Assembly (NCBI GenBank): GCA_045540715.1
Contig: JAZQHT010000004.1
Coordinates: forward strand, 186,001 to 250,000
From: UMGS1279 sp045540715
GTDB taxonomy: Bacteria > Bacillota > Clostridia > Oscillospirales > Acutalibacteraceae
Length of the DNA: 64,000 bases
Direction of reading: 5' to 3'
Shown: piece by piece, positions 25,569 to 34,770 of the stretch
Layout of the letters: every line of letters begins with the position of its first letter
Numbering within the stretch: the first letter of the stretch is position 1
Notes under the pieces: model-generated
Database searches by the model: none
What the model was told of the DNA's origin: nothing
What the model saw: only the letters and a program-made list of their open reading frames with translations
Program-made: the position numbers and the translations under genes

Positions 25569-27228
25569 ATAGCTTTATTAAAGCGTAAGACCTTTGTTTG
25601 TTAAAGGTAACGTAAAGCTTTGTGCCGTGATAGTTTAATTTTACTTCATCGTTTGTTGCAAGAACGGTTGCATTTAGATTATTGGTTTCAAAACTAAATG
25701 TATTTTCGTTAGTGCTTTCTCTAAAAATAAGCAAATAGTTATTATTTTTTGCTTCTATTTTAAAGCCGCAAATACTTCTGCCGGTTGGCTTATTGCCAAT
25801 TGGAGTTACTATTGCATCACTTAATTCTTCTCTAATTTCTTTCCATATTGGCATTATTCTTTGTAGTTGTGTTCTTCGCTCTTTAGATAAAAACTGCATT
25901 TCCATCCAAAATAGCGGATTAGAAAGCATTGAAATTGCAAACAGATAATCCATATCGTAATTTTTGGGTGCAAAATCGTCGGTTTCATCATAAAAATCGC
26001 CGTTTAAATCGGGATTATTAAGCTCGAACTGGAACTTTTGAGTGGGCAAATATTTAGAGAGCATCCAAATATTTTTTAAGGTTCTATGCGGATAATAGGT
26101 GCCGCCTTTAGTATAACGGTTTTCTACAAAAAGGGTGCCATATTCTTTGCCGCAAAAATAGTTGATTCTATTATTGCGTGTAACGTCTAGTTGCACGGCA
26201 ACATCGGGACCAAAAGAATAAATTTCTTTTAGTAATGCTAAAAACTTGTTGCGTTCAGAAATGTTGGTAATCCAAAACATATCAAGTTTAAAAAAGCGTA
26301 CTCCCCACTCTGTATATGCCTTTTTAAGTACTTTAACGTCGCGGTCAAATAAAGCGTAATCATCGTGGGCATCGGGTGCAAACCATATACCCATTTTAAT
26401 ATTGCTTTTTTTAGCGTATTCGGTAAGTTCGTTTAAGCCGCCGCTAAATAAGTTTTCATCAAGTGTCCAAAAATCGCCCGAAAAAACAGGTCTGTTTTTA
26501 TCGTCCCAATTAGTTGTATCATATGTTTTGCCAATTTGCCAACCGTCATCAACTTGAACAATATCAACGCCAAGTTCTTTTGCGGCATCAATTTCTTTAA
26601 GCACAAAATCGCGGCAAATTCTAGAAATGCCGTTTCTATCTCCCCAAGTGTTAGACATTGTAACAAGTGGGCGTGGTTTTCTTGCTTTATTGTAATAATT
26701 TTTAATAAATGTTGGGGCATCGTTAATTCCGCAATAACCAACTGCAACACCGTTGCCGCCGTTTTCTAAGGTTACTATACCATCAACAATATTTAAGGTA
26801 GTTGTAAAACTATCGGGAGTTTCAGAAATTATTACAAAGGCGGTATTATTTTGATAATTTTTTAGAATAAATATCTCGCCGTTTTTAGGGCTTACTAATT
26901 TTTTATAAAAAATATGATATTCGTTTTCTAAAACCAAGGTATCAATTTCATCTGTAAAAGCATTTAGCTTAACGGTTGTTAAGGTGTAATGCTCGCTATC
27001 TAGGATAAATAAACTTTCTTCGCAAAAAGAAGGCATATATACTAAAGACAAGTCTTTATAAACAATAAAATCTCTTTGTTTTTTACCTGTTGCGGTAATC
27101 TTTGTAAATTCTTCTGAAAGACCGTTATTACTTGCCTTTTCATCCTTTGCACTTAAAACGTCGGAAAACTCAAAACAATAGTCATTTGTATTAATAAAAA
27201 GCTTATTATCTTTAGTTTCGTATATCAT
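25567..27228 (-). CDS. GH36-like (clan GH-D) putative alpha-galactosidase
   Basis: 553 aa with N-terminal beta region (about 1-180), a TIM barrel (about 185-480) and a C-terminal beta domain. Clan GH-D motifs are NTWGDRNG (193-200), QVDDGWQ (225-231) and FFKLDMFW, where Asp316 is the likely nucleophile; LFVENRYT (about 366-373) lines the other side. No signal peptide, so cytoplasmic. Alpha-galactosidase is the family expectation; the sugar is unproven. It is the last gene of the AraC-MATE-GH106 cluster, 54 nt after its neighbour. Confidence 0.8.
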   Translation of the reverse strand: MIYETKDNKLFINTNDYCFEFSDVLSAKDEKASNNGLSEEFTKITATGKKQRDFIVYKDLSLVYMPSFCEESLFILDSEHYTLTTVKLNAFTDEIDTLVLENEYHIFYKKLVSPKNGEIFILKNYQNNTAFVIISETPDSFTTTLNIVDGIVTLENGGNGVAVGYCGINDAPTFIKNYYNKARKPRPLVTMSNTWGDRNGISRICRDFVLKEIDAAKELGVDIVQVDDGWQIGKTYDTTNWDDKNRPVFSGDFWTLDENLFSGGLNELTEYAKKSNIKMGIWFAPDAHDDYALFDRDVKVLKKAYTEWGVRFFKLDMFWITNISERNKFLALLKEIYSFGPDVAVQLDVTRNNRINYFCGKEYGTLFVENRYTKGGTYYPHRTLKNIWMLSKYLPTQKFQFELNNPDLNGDFYDETDDFAPKNYDMDYLFAISMLSNPLFWMEMQFLSKERRTQLQRIMPIWKEIREELSDAIVTPIGNKPTGRSICGFKIEAKNNNYLLIFRESTNENTFSFETNNLNATVLATNDEVKLNYHGTKLYVTFNKQRSYALIKL

Positions 27229-27282
27229 TTTACCACCTCGTTGAGTTTATAATAACTTATAAATAATGGTATTTCAACCATT

Positions 27283-29385
27283 TCATTCAAAAATAGCAAA
27301 AATTACTCCATAGGGTTCTAATTTTAAATCTAGTGTTGTGGTTTTTTGGGTTTTTGTGTATTTAACACTTGTTTTCTTTTGCTTGATTAAATCGTAAAAA
27401 TAAGGCTCTTGGGTTTCTTTAAGGGTAATCTGGGCATTAGTTATATCACTTGCGTTATTAACGAACATATAAACCTCTTTGCCGTTAATTTTTTTATGGC
27501 AATAGGTTAAATTTTGAAGTTTAGTCATATTAACTTCTATATCGTTAAACTTTTTATTATAAATGTCTTTTGCCGCATCTTTTGCATTTTCTACAACAAT
27601 AATACCACTTGTATTTCTTAACTTTTCGGTAATAAAATCGCTGTTTTCTAAATAAATTACGGCGCCATTTTCTGCTAAATTAATTATCTTTTCTTCAATA
27701 TTTTCAACTGCAAAATCACAAACCGGAAAATATATTGCTTTAAAATTATTTTTGGAATCTGTTTCAATACATTTGCCTTTGTTTTTTAATAAATTAAAGC
27801 TTTCATTATCAATTAAAATATAATCAAGCTTTTGCTCGTCTAAACTCAAAAGAGCGTTTTTAATAGAGTTATCAATTTTAACCAATACTGGATGATAATT
27901 ACGCTCATCGCGATGTTTTTCCGATGGCGTTATAAACTTATAACAGCTTTTTACGGTATAATAAACTAAAAGCGGTGTTACAAAGTGTCCGCCTTCTAAT
28001 ATTTGCCCCATTTTTGCAACGCGTTCAAAAACATATTGGTAATCTTCTTTAGGCATACTTTTAATGCCCAAATAAGAAGCAATTGTATTTATTCCTTTTG
28101 CATACTGTACTGCAATAGAACCTAGAACTCTTTCTTCGGTGGGAACAATTCCTTTAAGCCTATCTAAATGAAAACCGGTTTCGCTCATTACTACCGATTT
28201 ATTATGTAATACAGCTTCGCTGGATGTGGTTTTTAATAGCAAGGGTTCTTGCGCAAGGCTTAATGGATTACAAGAAAGGACGTCAATGCCTGGGTAATGC
28301 ATAGGCTTTAACATTTGAAAATTATCATACTCGTTATAGGCATGCTCAAAAAGATTTTCCTCGCCTAATAAGTGCCCTGATAATTTTAGATGATTTTCTT
28401 CACACCAGGAAGAAATTGCTTCAAAATACGCTTCTTTATAAAGTGCACAGCAGACTTCGTTATAATCAACCCTTAATTTATAGCATTTTTCGGTTTCTCC
28501 TTCAAAAAGCATATAAATATATGGTGAAATATCATAGCCTTTTCGGTTTAAAAACTCTTGTTCAAAATTACGCGACCAAACGATATGCTTATAAAGTGGA
28601 ATTTTATTATCAATTTTATCAATTGCTTTGTGTTTTACTGGTAAAACAGGAAAATACTGCGACATAACCGAAGGTTCATCGGTAAAAAATGCTTCAATAG
28701 TATTACCAAAATATTGGCCAATATATTCTTTGTATTTTTCGTGGGTAATATTTATAAAATCTTTTACCGCTTCTTTACTTAAAACGTCGATATATCTTAC
28801 ACTGCCACCAAATTTACGGGTTGCGTGAACACCTTCGTATAATACCTTTGTAGCAAAGTATAATAATGTACCATTTGCCTTTGCTGAAAAGGTAACACTT
28901 CCCTTTTCATCAGATAAATAAGAAATATCTTCTACACCGTCTTCGGTTTTAAAAAAGGCGGCTTTAAATTTTTCGTGCTTATAGGGTAAATCAATTTTTG
29001 TGGTTTCCCCTTTTTTAAGCTCTTTATTTAATAAAACAATACCATAGGCTTCAGCATTAGGGTTGTTTTTTACAACTAAGCCGGCAGCTGAGCCACTTGG
29101 ATAACCACACTCATCATAAATCCAAACTTTTAAGCCAAGCTCTTTATATATATCCATAATGCCTTGCAAAATTTTTAACTGCCTTTTATCTCTTAAATAA
29201 CCTTTGGCGTATTTTTTCATATAAACGTTAGTTATAAAACCGCCGTAACCTAAACTTAAGGAATTTAAAATAGCTTTTCTCGCACGCTTAAGCGAAGCAT
29301 TATAAGACATATAAGGCTTATAGTCGTAATATTGGTGTATTAATTGTAACGGACGATATTTGTTGTCGTTTTTTGCAAATTTCAT
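27283..29385 (-). CDS. GH106-like putative glycoside hydrolase (short form)
   Basis: 700 aa. The N-terminal TIM-barrel portion resembles the larger protein at 14867-17977: GYGGFITNVYMKKYAKGYLRD, then VWIYDECGYPSGSAAG, FTDEPSVMSQ and LSGHLLGEENLFEHAY. It lacks most of the C-terminal beta domains of the 1036-aa form. GH106 is the nearest family I recognise (alpha-L-rhamnosidase in known cases), but sequence drift is large and the activity could differ. No signal peptide. It starts 1 nt before the end of the MATE gene spacing, in one operon. Confidence 0.68.
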   Translation of the reverse strand: MKFAKNDNKYRPLQLIHQYYDYKPYMSYNASLKRARKAILNSLSLGYGGFITNVYMKKYAKGYLRDKRQLKILQGIMDIYKELGLKVWIYDECGYPSGSAAGLVVKNNPNAEAYGIVLLNKELKKGETTKIDLPYKHEKFKAAFFKTEDGVEDISYLSDEKGSVTFSAKANGTLLYFATKVLYEGVHATRKFGGSVRYIDVLSKEAVKDFINITHEKYKEYIGQYFGNTIEAFFTDEPSVMSQYFPVLPVKHKAIDKIDNKIPLYKHIVWSRNFEQEFLNRKGYDISPYIYMLFEGETEKCYKLRVDYNEVCCALYKEAYFEAISSWCEENHLKLSGHLLGEENLFEHAYNEYDNFQMLKPMHYPGIDVLSCNPLSLAQEPLLLKTTSSEAVLHNKSVVMSETGFHLDRLKGIVPTEERVLGSIAVQYAKGINTIASYLGIKSMPKEDYQYVFERVAKMGQILEGGHFVTPLLVYYTVKSCYKFITPSEKHRDERNYHPVLVKIDNSIKNALLSLDEQKLDYILIDNESFNLLKNKGKCIETDSKNNFKAIYFPVCDFAVENIEEKIINLAENGAVIYLENSDFITEKLRNTSGIIVVENAKDAAKDIYNKKFNDIEVNMTKLQNLTYCHKKINGKEVYMFVNNASDITNAQITLKETQEPYFYDLIKQKKTSVKYTKTQKTTTLDLKLEPYGVIFAIFE

Positions 29386-29386
29386 A

Positions 29387-30817
29387 TCAGCACACCCTTT
29401 TTGCCCACTTATTTGTTCGCCATCGGTAAATTGACGCTATTGCACGTATAAGCTCGTCTAAAGCTATGGCAATATAACAACCGATTATTCCAAACTTTAA
29501 AGTAATACTTAAAAAATATGATAACCCTACGCTTATAGTCCAACAAGAAGTCATTACAACTATAAGCATAAATTTCATATCTCCTGCGCCCCTTAAAGCA
29601 TATTCATATACCTGACTAACCGCGCGAGAGATTTCTGCAACGATATCTATTAAAAACACCCAAAGTGCAATTTCAATAATTTTTTGACTATTGGTAAATA
29701 TCATAACAAGCGGTTTATAAAGCACTACTATTAAAAGTGATATTATTAAATTAACCGTAACAGTAAGTTTTACCAATGTTTTATTCAATCGTCTTGCATG
29801 TTCAAAATCTCCCGCACCTACAAGACGACCTATTAAAAGTGAATTTGCGCTACCAAAACTTATTGAAAACAAATATGCGTAACACAATATATTATCGTAA
29901 TAAACCTTTGCAGATAAGGCGTATGTACCGATTAATGCTATAAATGAAGTTGTAATAACTTGTGAAAACGTAAACGTGCTACCCGATATACCTGCCGGAA
30001 AGCCTATGCTCACAACTTTTTTAACGCTATGCCAAAAATACCAAAAGTTTTTGGGAATTAAAAATTTTATAGAGTGCTTTTTAATAAAATAAATATTTAA
30101 TATTAACCCTATAATTTGACTAACAACCGTGCTTGCGGCAACACCGGCAACACCGGTTATTGGTGAAATATGCGGAAACTTAATAACAAATACATTAAGC
30201 AGATAGCTTATTGCTACTGTTGTAAGGTTTGTAATAACCGTTGCCTTTGAAAATCCAAAGCAACGAAGTATTGACGAAAGGCCCGAAGTCACCGCCATAA
30301 ACACAAGGGCAAAAACCCTAATTTTATAATAAATTAATGCTTCTGATAAAATAGCGTCTTCTAAATTCATTAAAGACATTATGGGGCCGGAAAACCCTAG
30401 CATTACAGCCGAGCAAAAAAGCCCTAAAAATACACAAAGAACAATTTGTGTAAAGTTAGTTGAATAAGCACGCTTAAGCTTTTCAGCGCCAATAAGGTTA
30501 CTAATAACCACTGTTGCTCCCGTTGAAATAACCGAAAAAATAACAGGAAACAAGTTTATAACAGAGTTTGCTGATCCTACCGCTGCTACCGAGTTTTCGC
30601 TATATCCTGCAAGTACGGCGGAATTTAAAAAACCTATAAGACGGTTTGCCACCGTTTCTAATAAAAGCGGAATAGCTAAAGTAAAAAGGTTAATAGTACC
30701 TAAAGAACTTGTAACACAAAAAACACTACTCTTTTTGTTGCTTTTTTGTAAGTCCACGATATTTTGAGGGTGAAACCCCTGTATTTTGTTTAAAAACCCT
30801 TGAAAAATATGCTTCAT
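29387..30817 (-). CDS. MATE-family multidrug/organic efflux transporter
   Basis: 476 aa in the listed frame, with about twelve membrane segments from residue 40 on and MatE features (TLAIPLLLETVANRLIGFLNS near the first helix, a second repeat near residue 265). MATE proteins export organic compounds using Na+ or H+ gradients. The first 31 codons overlap the AraC gene, so the start is uncertain: ATG 30817 has only a weak RBS and a GTG at 30757 is an alternative. It is sandwiched between an AraC regulator and two glycosidases, where a sugar importer would be expected. Confidence 0.85.
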   Translation of the reverse strand: MKHIFQGFLNKIQGFHPQNIVDLQKSNKKSSVFCVTSSLGTINLFTLAIPLLLETVANRLIGFLNSAVLAGYSENSVAAVGSANSVINLFPVIFSVISTGATVVISNLIGAEKLKRAYSTNFTQIVLCVFLGLFCSAVMLGFSGPIMSLMNLEDAILSEALIYYKIRVFALVFMAVTSGLSSILRCFGFSKATVITNLTTVAISYLLNVFVIKFPHISPITGVAGVAASTVVSQIIGLILNIYFIKKHSIKFLIPKNFWYFWHSVKKVVSIGFPAGISGSTFTFSQVITTSFIALIGTYALSAKVYYDNILCYAYLFSISFGSANSLLIGRLVGAGDFEHARRLNKTLVKLTVTVNLIISLLIVVLYKPLVMIFTNSQKIIEIALWVFLIDIVAEISRAVSQVYEYALRGAGDMKFMLIVVMTSCWTISVGLSYFLSITLKFGIIGCYIAIALDELIRAIASIYRWRTNKWAKRVC

Positions 30818-31634
30818 TTTTATAGCCTACGTTTTCTGCAATTTGTTCTAAAGATAAATTGCTTGTTTTTAAGTATCTCTGCGCCGTTTCAAGACGAATT
30901 GACTCGAGCATTTTAAAAACGGTGATATCTAAATTTTTTCTGAAAAGTTGATTTATATAATCAAAGTTATACATTAAATCTTTTTCAATAATCTCACCCG
31001 TTAGTTTGCGGGAATAGTTTACATTTAAATATGCTATCACCTCGTTAATCAAATAGGTAGAGCCTGTGCTTTTGTTTGATTTTTTAGATGATGCAAATAC
31101 GTACTGACGATAAATTTCAATAAATATTTCAAGTAGGTTTATTGAACAAAGTGTGTTATAGTTTTCTAAACGAATTTTTTGCTTTTCAACCGCTTTTTCG
31201 GCAAGTTTTACAATATTTAAAAATACCGTTTCATCATAAAACGAAACCTGTTTTGGAAGTATTATACTGTTTTCGGCTTCTTCAATTCTGCCTGTCAGCC
31301 ATTTTTTATTTTCTTCTTGAGCAAAATTAAGCCACTCGTCATACCCAATATCCTTTAAGATTATATTATCGGGTTTAAAATGAAAATAAATAAGATTGTA
31401 GATCGATTTTTGTGTTCCAAAATGCAGTAATCCCGGTTCAAACAAAAAGCAGTCGCCCTTTTTAAGATGGTATTTTCTGCCGTTTTCGTTAAAAAATATC
31501 TCGCCCATTGTAATAATATAAAATATATAATCGCTTGATACTCTTTTAGTGTTCATGTGGGGCTCTAAATTTGCATCTTTACCGATTAATGTTATTTGTG
31601 GTAAATGACTCGCGCTATGCTTTAAAAATATCAT
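30726..31634 (-). CDS. AraC-family transcriptional regulator
   Basis: 302 aa. The N-terminal cupin-like sensor region (about 30-110) includes HLKKGDCFLFEPGLLHFG. The C-terminal double helix-turn-helix (about 200-297) has YINQLFRKNLDITVF and the signature LSLEQIAENVGYKNEAYFSR with FKQNTGVSPSKYR. Such regulators usually sense sugars and activate the adjacent operon. AGGGAG precedes the ATG. Its 3' end overlaps the MATE gene; downstream genes are the likely targets. Confidence 0.93.
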   Translation of the reverse strand: MIFLKHSASHLPQITLIGKDANLEPHMNTKRVSSDYIFYIITMGEIFFNENGRKYHLKKGDCFLFEPGLLHFGTQKSIYNLIYFHFKPDNIILKDIGYDEWLNFAQEENKKWLTGRIEEAENSIILPKQVSFYDETVFLNIVKLAEKAVEKQKIRLENYNTLCSINLLEIFIEIYRQYVFASSKKSNKSTGSTYLINEVIAYLNVNYSRKLTGEIIEKDLMYNFDYINQLFRKNLDITVFKMLESIRLETAQRYLKTSNLSLEQIAENVGYKNEAYFSRVFKQNTGVSPSKYRGLTKKQQKE

Positions 31635-31657
31635 AAAAACGCTCCCTTACACAAGTA

Positions 31658-31686
31658 ATAATATACCAGCGTATTTAAAATATCAA
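31658..31686 (-). promoter_or_regulatory. Promoter of the AraC-MATE-glycosidase operon
   Basis: Minus strand -35 TTGATA (31686-31681), 17-nt spacer, -10 TATTAT (31663-31658), 24 nt before the AraC ATG. Confidence 0.65.
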
Positions 31687-31733
31687 TGAAAAATATATAG
31701 AAAAATTTATAAAATAGCGAGTTTTTAATATTA

Positions 31734-31761
31734 TTGCAGTTCAATGATATAAAATTATAAT
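31734..31761 (+). promoter_or_regulatory. Possible promoter of cwlD-radA
   Basis: -35-like TTGCAG (31734-31739), 16-nt spacer, TATAAT (31756-31761). The good -10 supports it; a sporulation-sigma promoter is also possible for a cwlD gene. Confidence 0.45.
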
Positions 31762-31792
31762 TTTGGCCATAAGTTTATATAAGGGTGATTTT

Positions 31793-32491
31793 ATGGCGGT
31801 TAAAAAAATATGGTTATCTTTTATTTCTTTGATGCTTTCTGCCGCAATTTGTATTTTTATTGTGGGATTTAGCGAAGTATATACTGCCGCTTCTATAATT
31901 AACACCAATAAAAGAACCTTTATTATTGATGCAGGGCACGGTGGTTTTGACGGTGGGGCATCTTTTGACAAGGTATTAGAAAAGAATATAAACCTAGAAA
32001 TTTCTCTGCGCTTAAAAGAATTGCTAAGCGTTATGGGTTATGATATAATAATGATTAGAGAAACCGACACTGCAATTAATACCGAAGGAGATAGCATTAG
32101 AACTAAAAAAATAAGCGATATGAAAAACCGCTTAAAAATTATGCAAGAAAACTCTAGTGCAACCTTTATTAGTATTCATTTAAATAAATATTCAGATAAT
32201 ATTCAAAAGGGGTTACAAGTTTTTTACTCCCCTAACGATAACCAAAGCCTTGTAATTGCAGAAAACATACAAAGTACGGTAAAAAACATTTTGCAAAAAG
32301 ATAACCGCAGAAAAGTCAAAAAAGCAACTAAAGAGGTATTTTTGTTATACAATGCGCCAATACCTGCAGTTATTGTTGAGTGCGGCTTTTTAAGCAATGC
32401 GTTAGACCGACAAAATTTAACAAACCCTATATATCAGCAAAAACTGGCATTTGCGATTTTTTGTGGTATAATTAATAATAACAATTTATAA
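31793..32491 (+). CDS. cwlD: N-acetylmuramoyl-L-alanine amidase, CwlD-like
   Basis: 232 aa from ATG 31793 with AAGGGTGA upstream. One N-terminal membrane anchor (about 8-28) leads to an Amidase_3 domain: IDAGHGGFDGGAS (zinc His), EKNINLEISLRLKELL (zinc Glu), SIHLNKYSD (zinc His) and VECGFLSN with the catalytic Glu. Size and layout match CwlD, which helps form muramic delta-lactam in spore cortex. The assignment to CwlD rather than another small amidase is inferred. radA follows in 12 nt. Confidence 0.8.
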   Translation: MAVKKIWLSFISLMLSAAICIFIVGFSEVYTAASIINTNKRTFIIDAGHGGFDGGASFDKVLEKNINLEISLRLKELLSVMGYDIIMIRETDTAINTEGDSIRTKKISDMKNRLKIMQENSSATFISIHLNKYSDNIQKGLQVFYSPNDNQSLVIAENIQSTVKNILQKDNRRKVKKATKEVFLLYNAPIPAVIVECGFLSNALDRQNLTNPIYQQKLAFAIFCGIINNNNL

Positions 32492-32503
32492 AGGAAGTAA
32501 AAA

Positions 32504-33859
32504 ATGGCTAAGAATAAAACCGTTTACGTTTGCCGTGAGTGTGGCGGAGAAGCAAGCAAATGGATGGGCAAATGCCCCTATTGTAACGAGTGGAACACCC
32601 TTGAAGAAGTAACCGTTACTACGCCAAGCGGCAGTGCAAAAACTACCCTTGCAAAACTTACTGCAGAAAGCATTAATACTATTGATTCTAACGATGAAAT
32701 CAGAATTGATACTGGTATAAACGAATTCAATCGTGTGCTTGGCGGCGGTCTTGTTAAAGGTTCGGTAGTACTACTTTCGGGCGACCCCGGTATTGGTAAA
32801 TCAACAATACTTTTACAAGTGGCAAACAACCTTAAAGACGGCAAGGTTTTATACGTAACGGGTGAAGAATCTAAAGGACAAATTAGTTTAAGAGCAAAAA
32901 GGCTTTTTGTTAATAACGAAAATCTAATGGTTATGTGCGAAACCGACGTTTTAGCTATTGCAGAATATATTAAAGAAGAAAGACCGGCTGTTGTAATTAT
33001 TGACTCTATTCAAACTATGTACCACTCTGAACTTTCTTCAAGTCCCGGCAGTATTACACAAGTACGCGAATGTACAAGCAGTCTTTTAAAGGTTGCAAAA
33101 GCTTTTGATATACCCACGATTATTGTTGGCCATATTAACAAAGGCGGCGATATTGCGGGGCCAAAAGTTATGGAACATATTGTTGACACCGTGCTTTATT
33201 TTGAGGGCGAAAAATCTAATTCTTACCGCATTTTAAGGGCTAACAAAAACCGCTTTGGTTCTACTAACGAAATCGGCGTTTTTGAAATGCAAAGTTCCGG
33301 ACTAAGCGAGGTTGAAAACCCTTCTGCCCTTATGCTTTCGGGCAAATTAAACGGCGTTTCGGGTTCTTCAATTTGTAGTATTTTAGAAGGTTCAAGACCC
33401 ATTTTCGTTGAAATTCAAGCACTTACAACCCCCACCGCTTTTGGTAATCCAAGACGTATGGCAACCGGTTTCGACTATAACCGTTTAAACCTAATTTTAG
33501 CCGTTTTAGAAAAAAGAACGGGATTATTTTTTAACAACCTAGACGTGTATTTAAACGTTGTTGGCGGTCTTAAACTTTATGAACCTTCTTCTGATTTAGC
33601 CGTTACCGCTTCTTTAATATCGGCTTTTAAAGATATACCTATTGACAGCGAAATTTGTTTATTTGGCGAAGTTGGACTTTCGGGTGAAGTAAGAGCGGTA
33701 CCAAATGCGGCAAGTCGCGTTGCAGAAATGATGCGCATGGGCTTTAAAAAGTGTATTTTACCAAAAGGTTGCTATAAACAAGTTATGAATCTTAATACCG
33801 AAAATATTGAACTTGTATTTATTAGTACAGTTAACGAACTAAAGGAAATTTTAGAATAA
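32504..33859 (+). CDS. radA: DNA repair protein RadA
   Basis: 451 aa. N-terminal zinc finger (CRECGGEASKWMGKCPYC), Walker A SGDPGIGKST, the RadA-specific KNRFG motif (RANKNRFGSTNEIG) and a C-terminal Lon-like domain (SDLAVTASLISAF). RadA promotes branch migration in recombinational repair. AAGGAAG precedes the ATG. Its stop overlaps the yitT start (TAATG). Confidence 0.98.
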   Translation: MAKNKTVYVCRECGGEASKWMGKCPYCNEWNTLEEVTVTTPSGSAKTTLAKLTAESINTIDSNDEIRIDTGINEFNRVLGGGLVKGSVVLLSGDPGIGKSTILLQVANNLKDGKVLYVTGEESKGQISLRAKRLFVNNENLMVMCETDVLAIAEYIKEERPAVVIIDSIQTMYHSELSSSPGSITQVRECTSSLLKVAKAFDIPTIIVGHINKGGDIAGPKVMEHIVDTVLYFEGEKSNSYRILRANKNRFGSTNEIGVFEMQSSGLSEVENPSALMLSGKLNGVSGSSICSILEGSRPIFVEIQALTTPTAFGNPRRMATGFDYNRLNLILAVLEKRTGLFFNNLDVYLNVVGGLKLYEPSSDLAVTASLISAFKDIPIDSEICLFGEVGLSGEVRAVPNAASRVAEMMRMGFKKCILPKGCYKQVMNLNTENIELVFISTVNELKEILE

Positions 33860-34737
33860 TGAAAAGAAAAGCAAAATTTAAACCAATTAACTTTTTACTT
33901 TTAACCTTAGCCGGTATTATTAACGGATTTGGGGTTACGGTGTTTTTAGCACCCGTAAAGTTATACGACAGCGGCATTTCAGGTACGTCTATGCTTCTAG
34001 CAAGTTTAACACCAGAGTATTTAACCCTATCAATTTTCTTACTTGCCCTTAATATTCCCCTATTTTTATACGGACTAAAAAAACAAGGTGTAGTTTTTAC
34101 AATATATTCAATTTTTACCGTTGCAATTTATTCGCTAACTGCATTTTTAATAACCTCTGATATTGTTCCGCTAGACGTAAGCATTGCTTCACCATTAGCA
34201 GGTGAAGATCTATTGCTTTGCGCTATATTCGGCGGTATGATTTCGGGACTTGGCAGTGGTCTTGCAATTCGTTTTGGCGGTGCTATGGACGGCATTGAAG
34301 TTATGGCGGTAATTTTTGCAAAAAGGCTTGGTATTACGGTTGGCACTTTTTGTATGATATATAATTTAATTTTATACGTTATATGCGGTTTTGTGCTACA
34401 GACCTGGATTTTACCTTTATATTCAATAGTTGCTTATTTTGCCGCACTTAAAACAATCGACTTTATTGTTGAAGGTTTTGACAGAGCAAAATGCGCCAAT
34501 ATTATTACAACAAAACCAAACGAAATTTGCGAAGCACTAACAGAATCGTTTGAAACGGGCGTAACAAAAATGGAGGTAACAGGCGGTTATTCTAATAAAC
34601 CCAAAAATATGATTTATTTTGTTGTTAACCGTTTTCAAGTTACAAAATTAAAAGAAATCGTTCACGAAATTGACCCACAAGCATTTATAACAATTAGTGA
34701 AGTTGCAGATATTTATTCCGCAAATCAAAAAGATTAA
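33859..34737 (+). CDS. YitT family membrane protein
   Basis: 292 aa. The N-terminal YitT/DUF161 part has five to six membrane spans with NGFGVTVFLAPVKLYDSG and GLGSGLAIRFGGAMDGIEV; the cytoplasmic C-terminal DUF2179 domain (about 210-285) includes TKMEVTGGYSNKPKNMIYFVV. Transported substrate unknown. Translationally coupled to radA through TAATG. Confidence 0.92.
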   Translation: MKRKAKFKPINFLLLTLAGIINGFGVTVFLAPVKLYDSGISGTSMLLASLTPEYLTLSIFLLALNIPLFLYGLKKQGVVFTIYSIFTVAIYSLTAFLITSDIVPLDVSIASPLAGEDLLLCAIFGGMISGLGSGLAIRFGGAMDGIEVMAVIFAKRLGITVGTFCMIYNLILYVICGFVLQTWILPLYSIVAYFAALKTIDFIVEGFDRAKCANIITTKPNEICEALTESFETGVTKMEVTGGYSNKPKNMIYFVVNRFQVTKLKEIVHEIDPQAFITISEVADIYSANQKD

Positions 34738-34770
34738 AAATATAAAATTTGTTTTATAAGGATACATATA

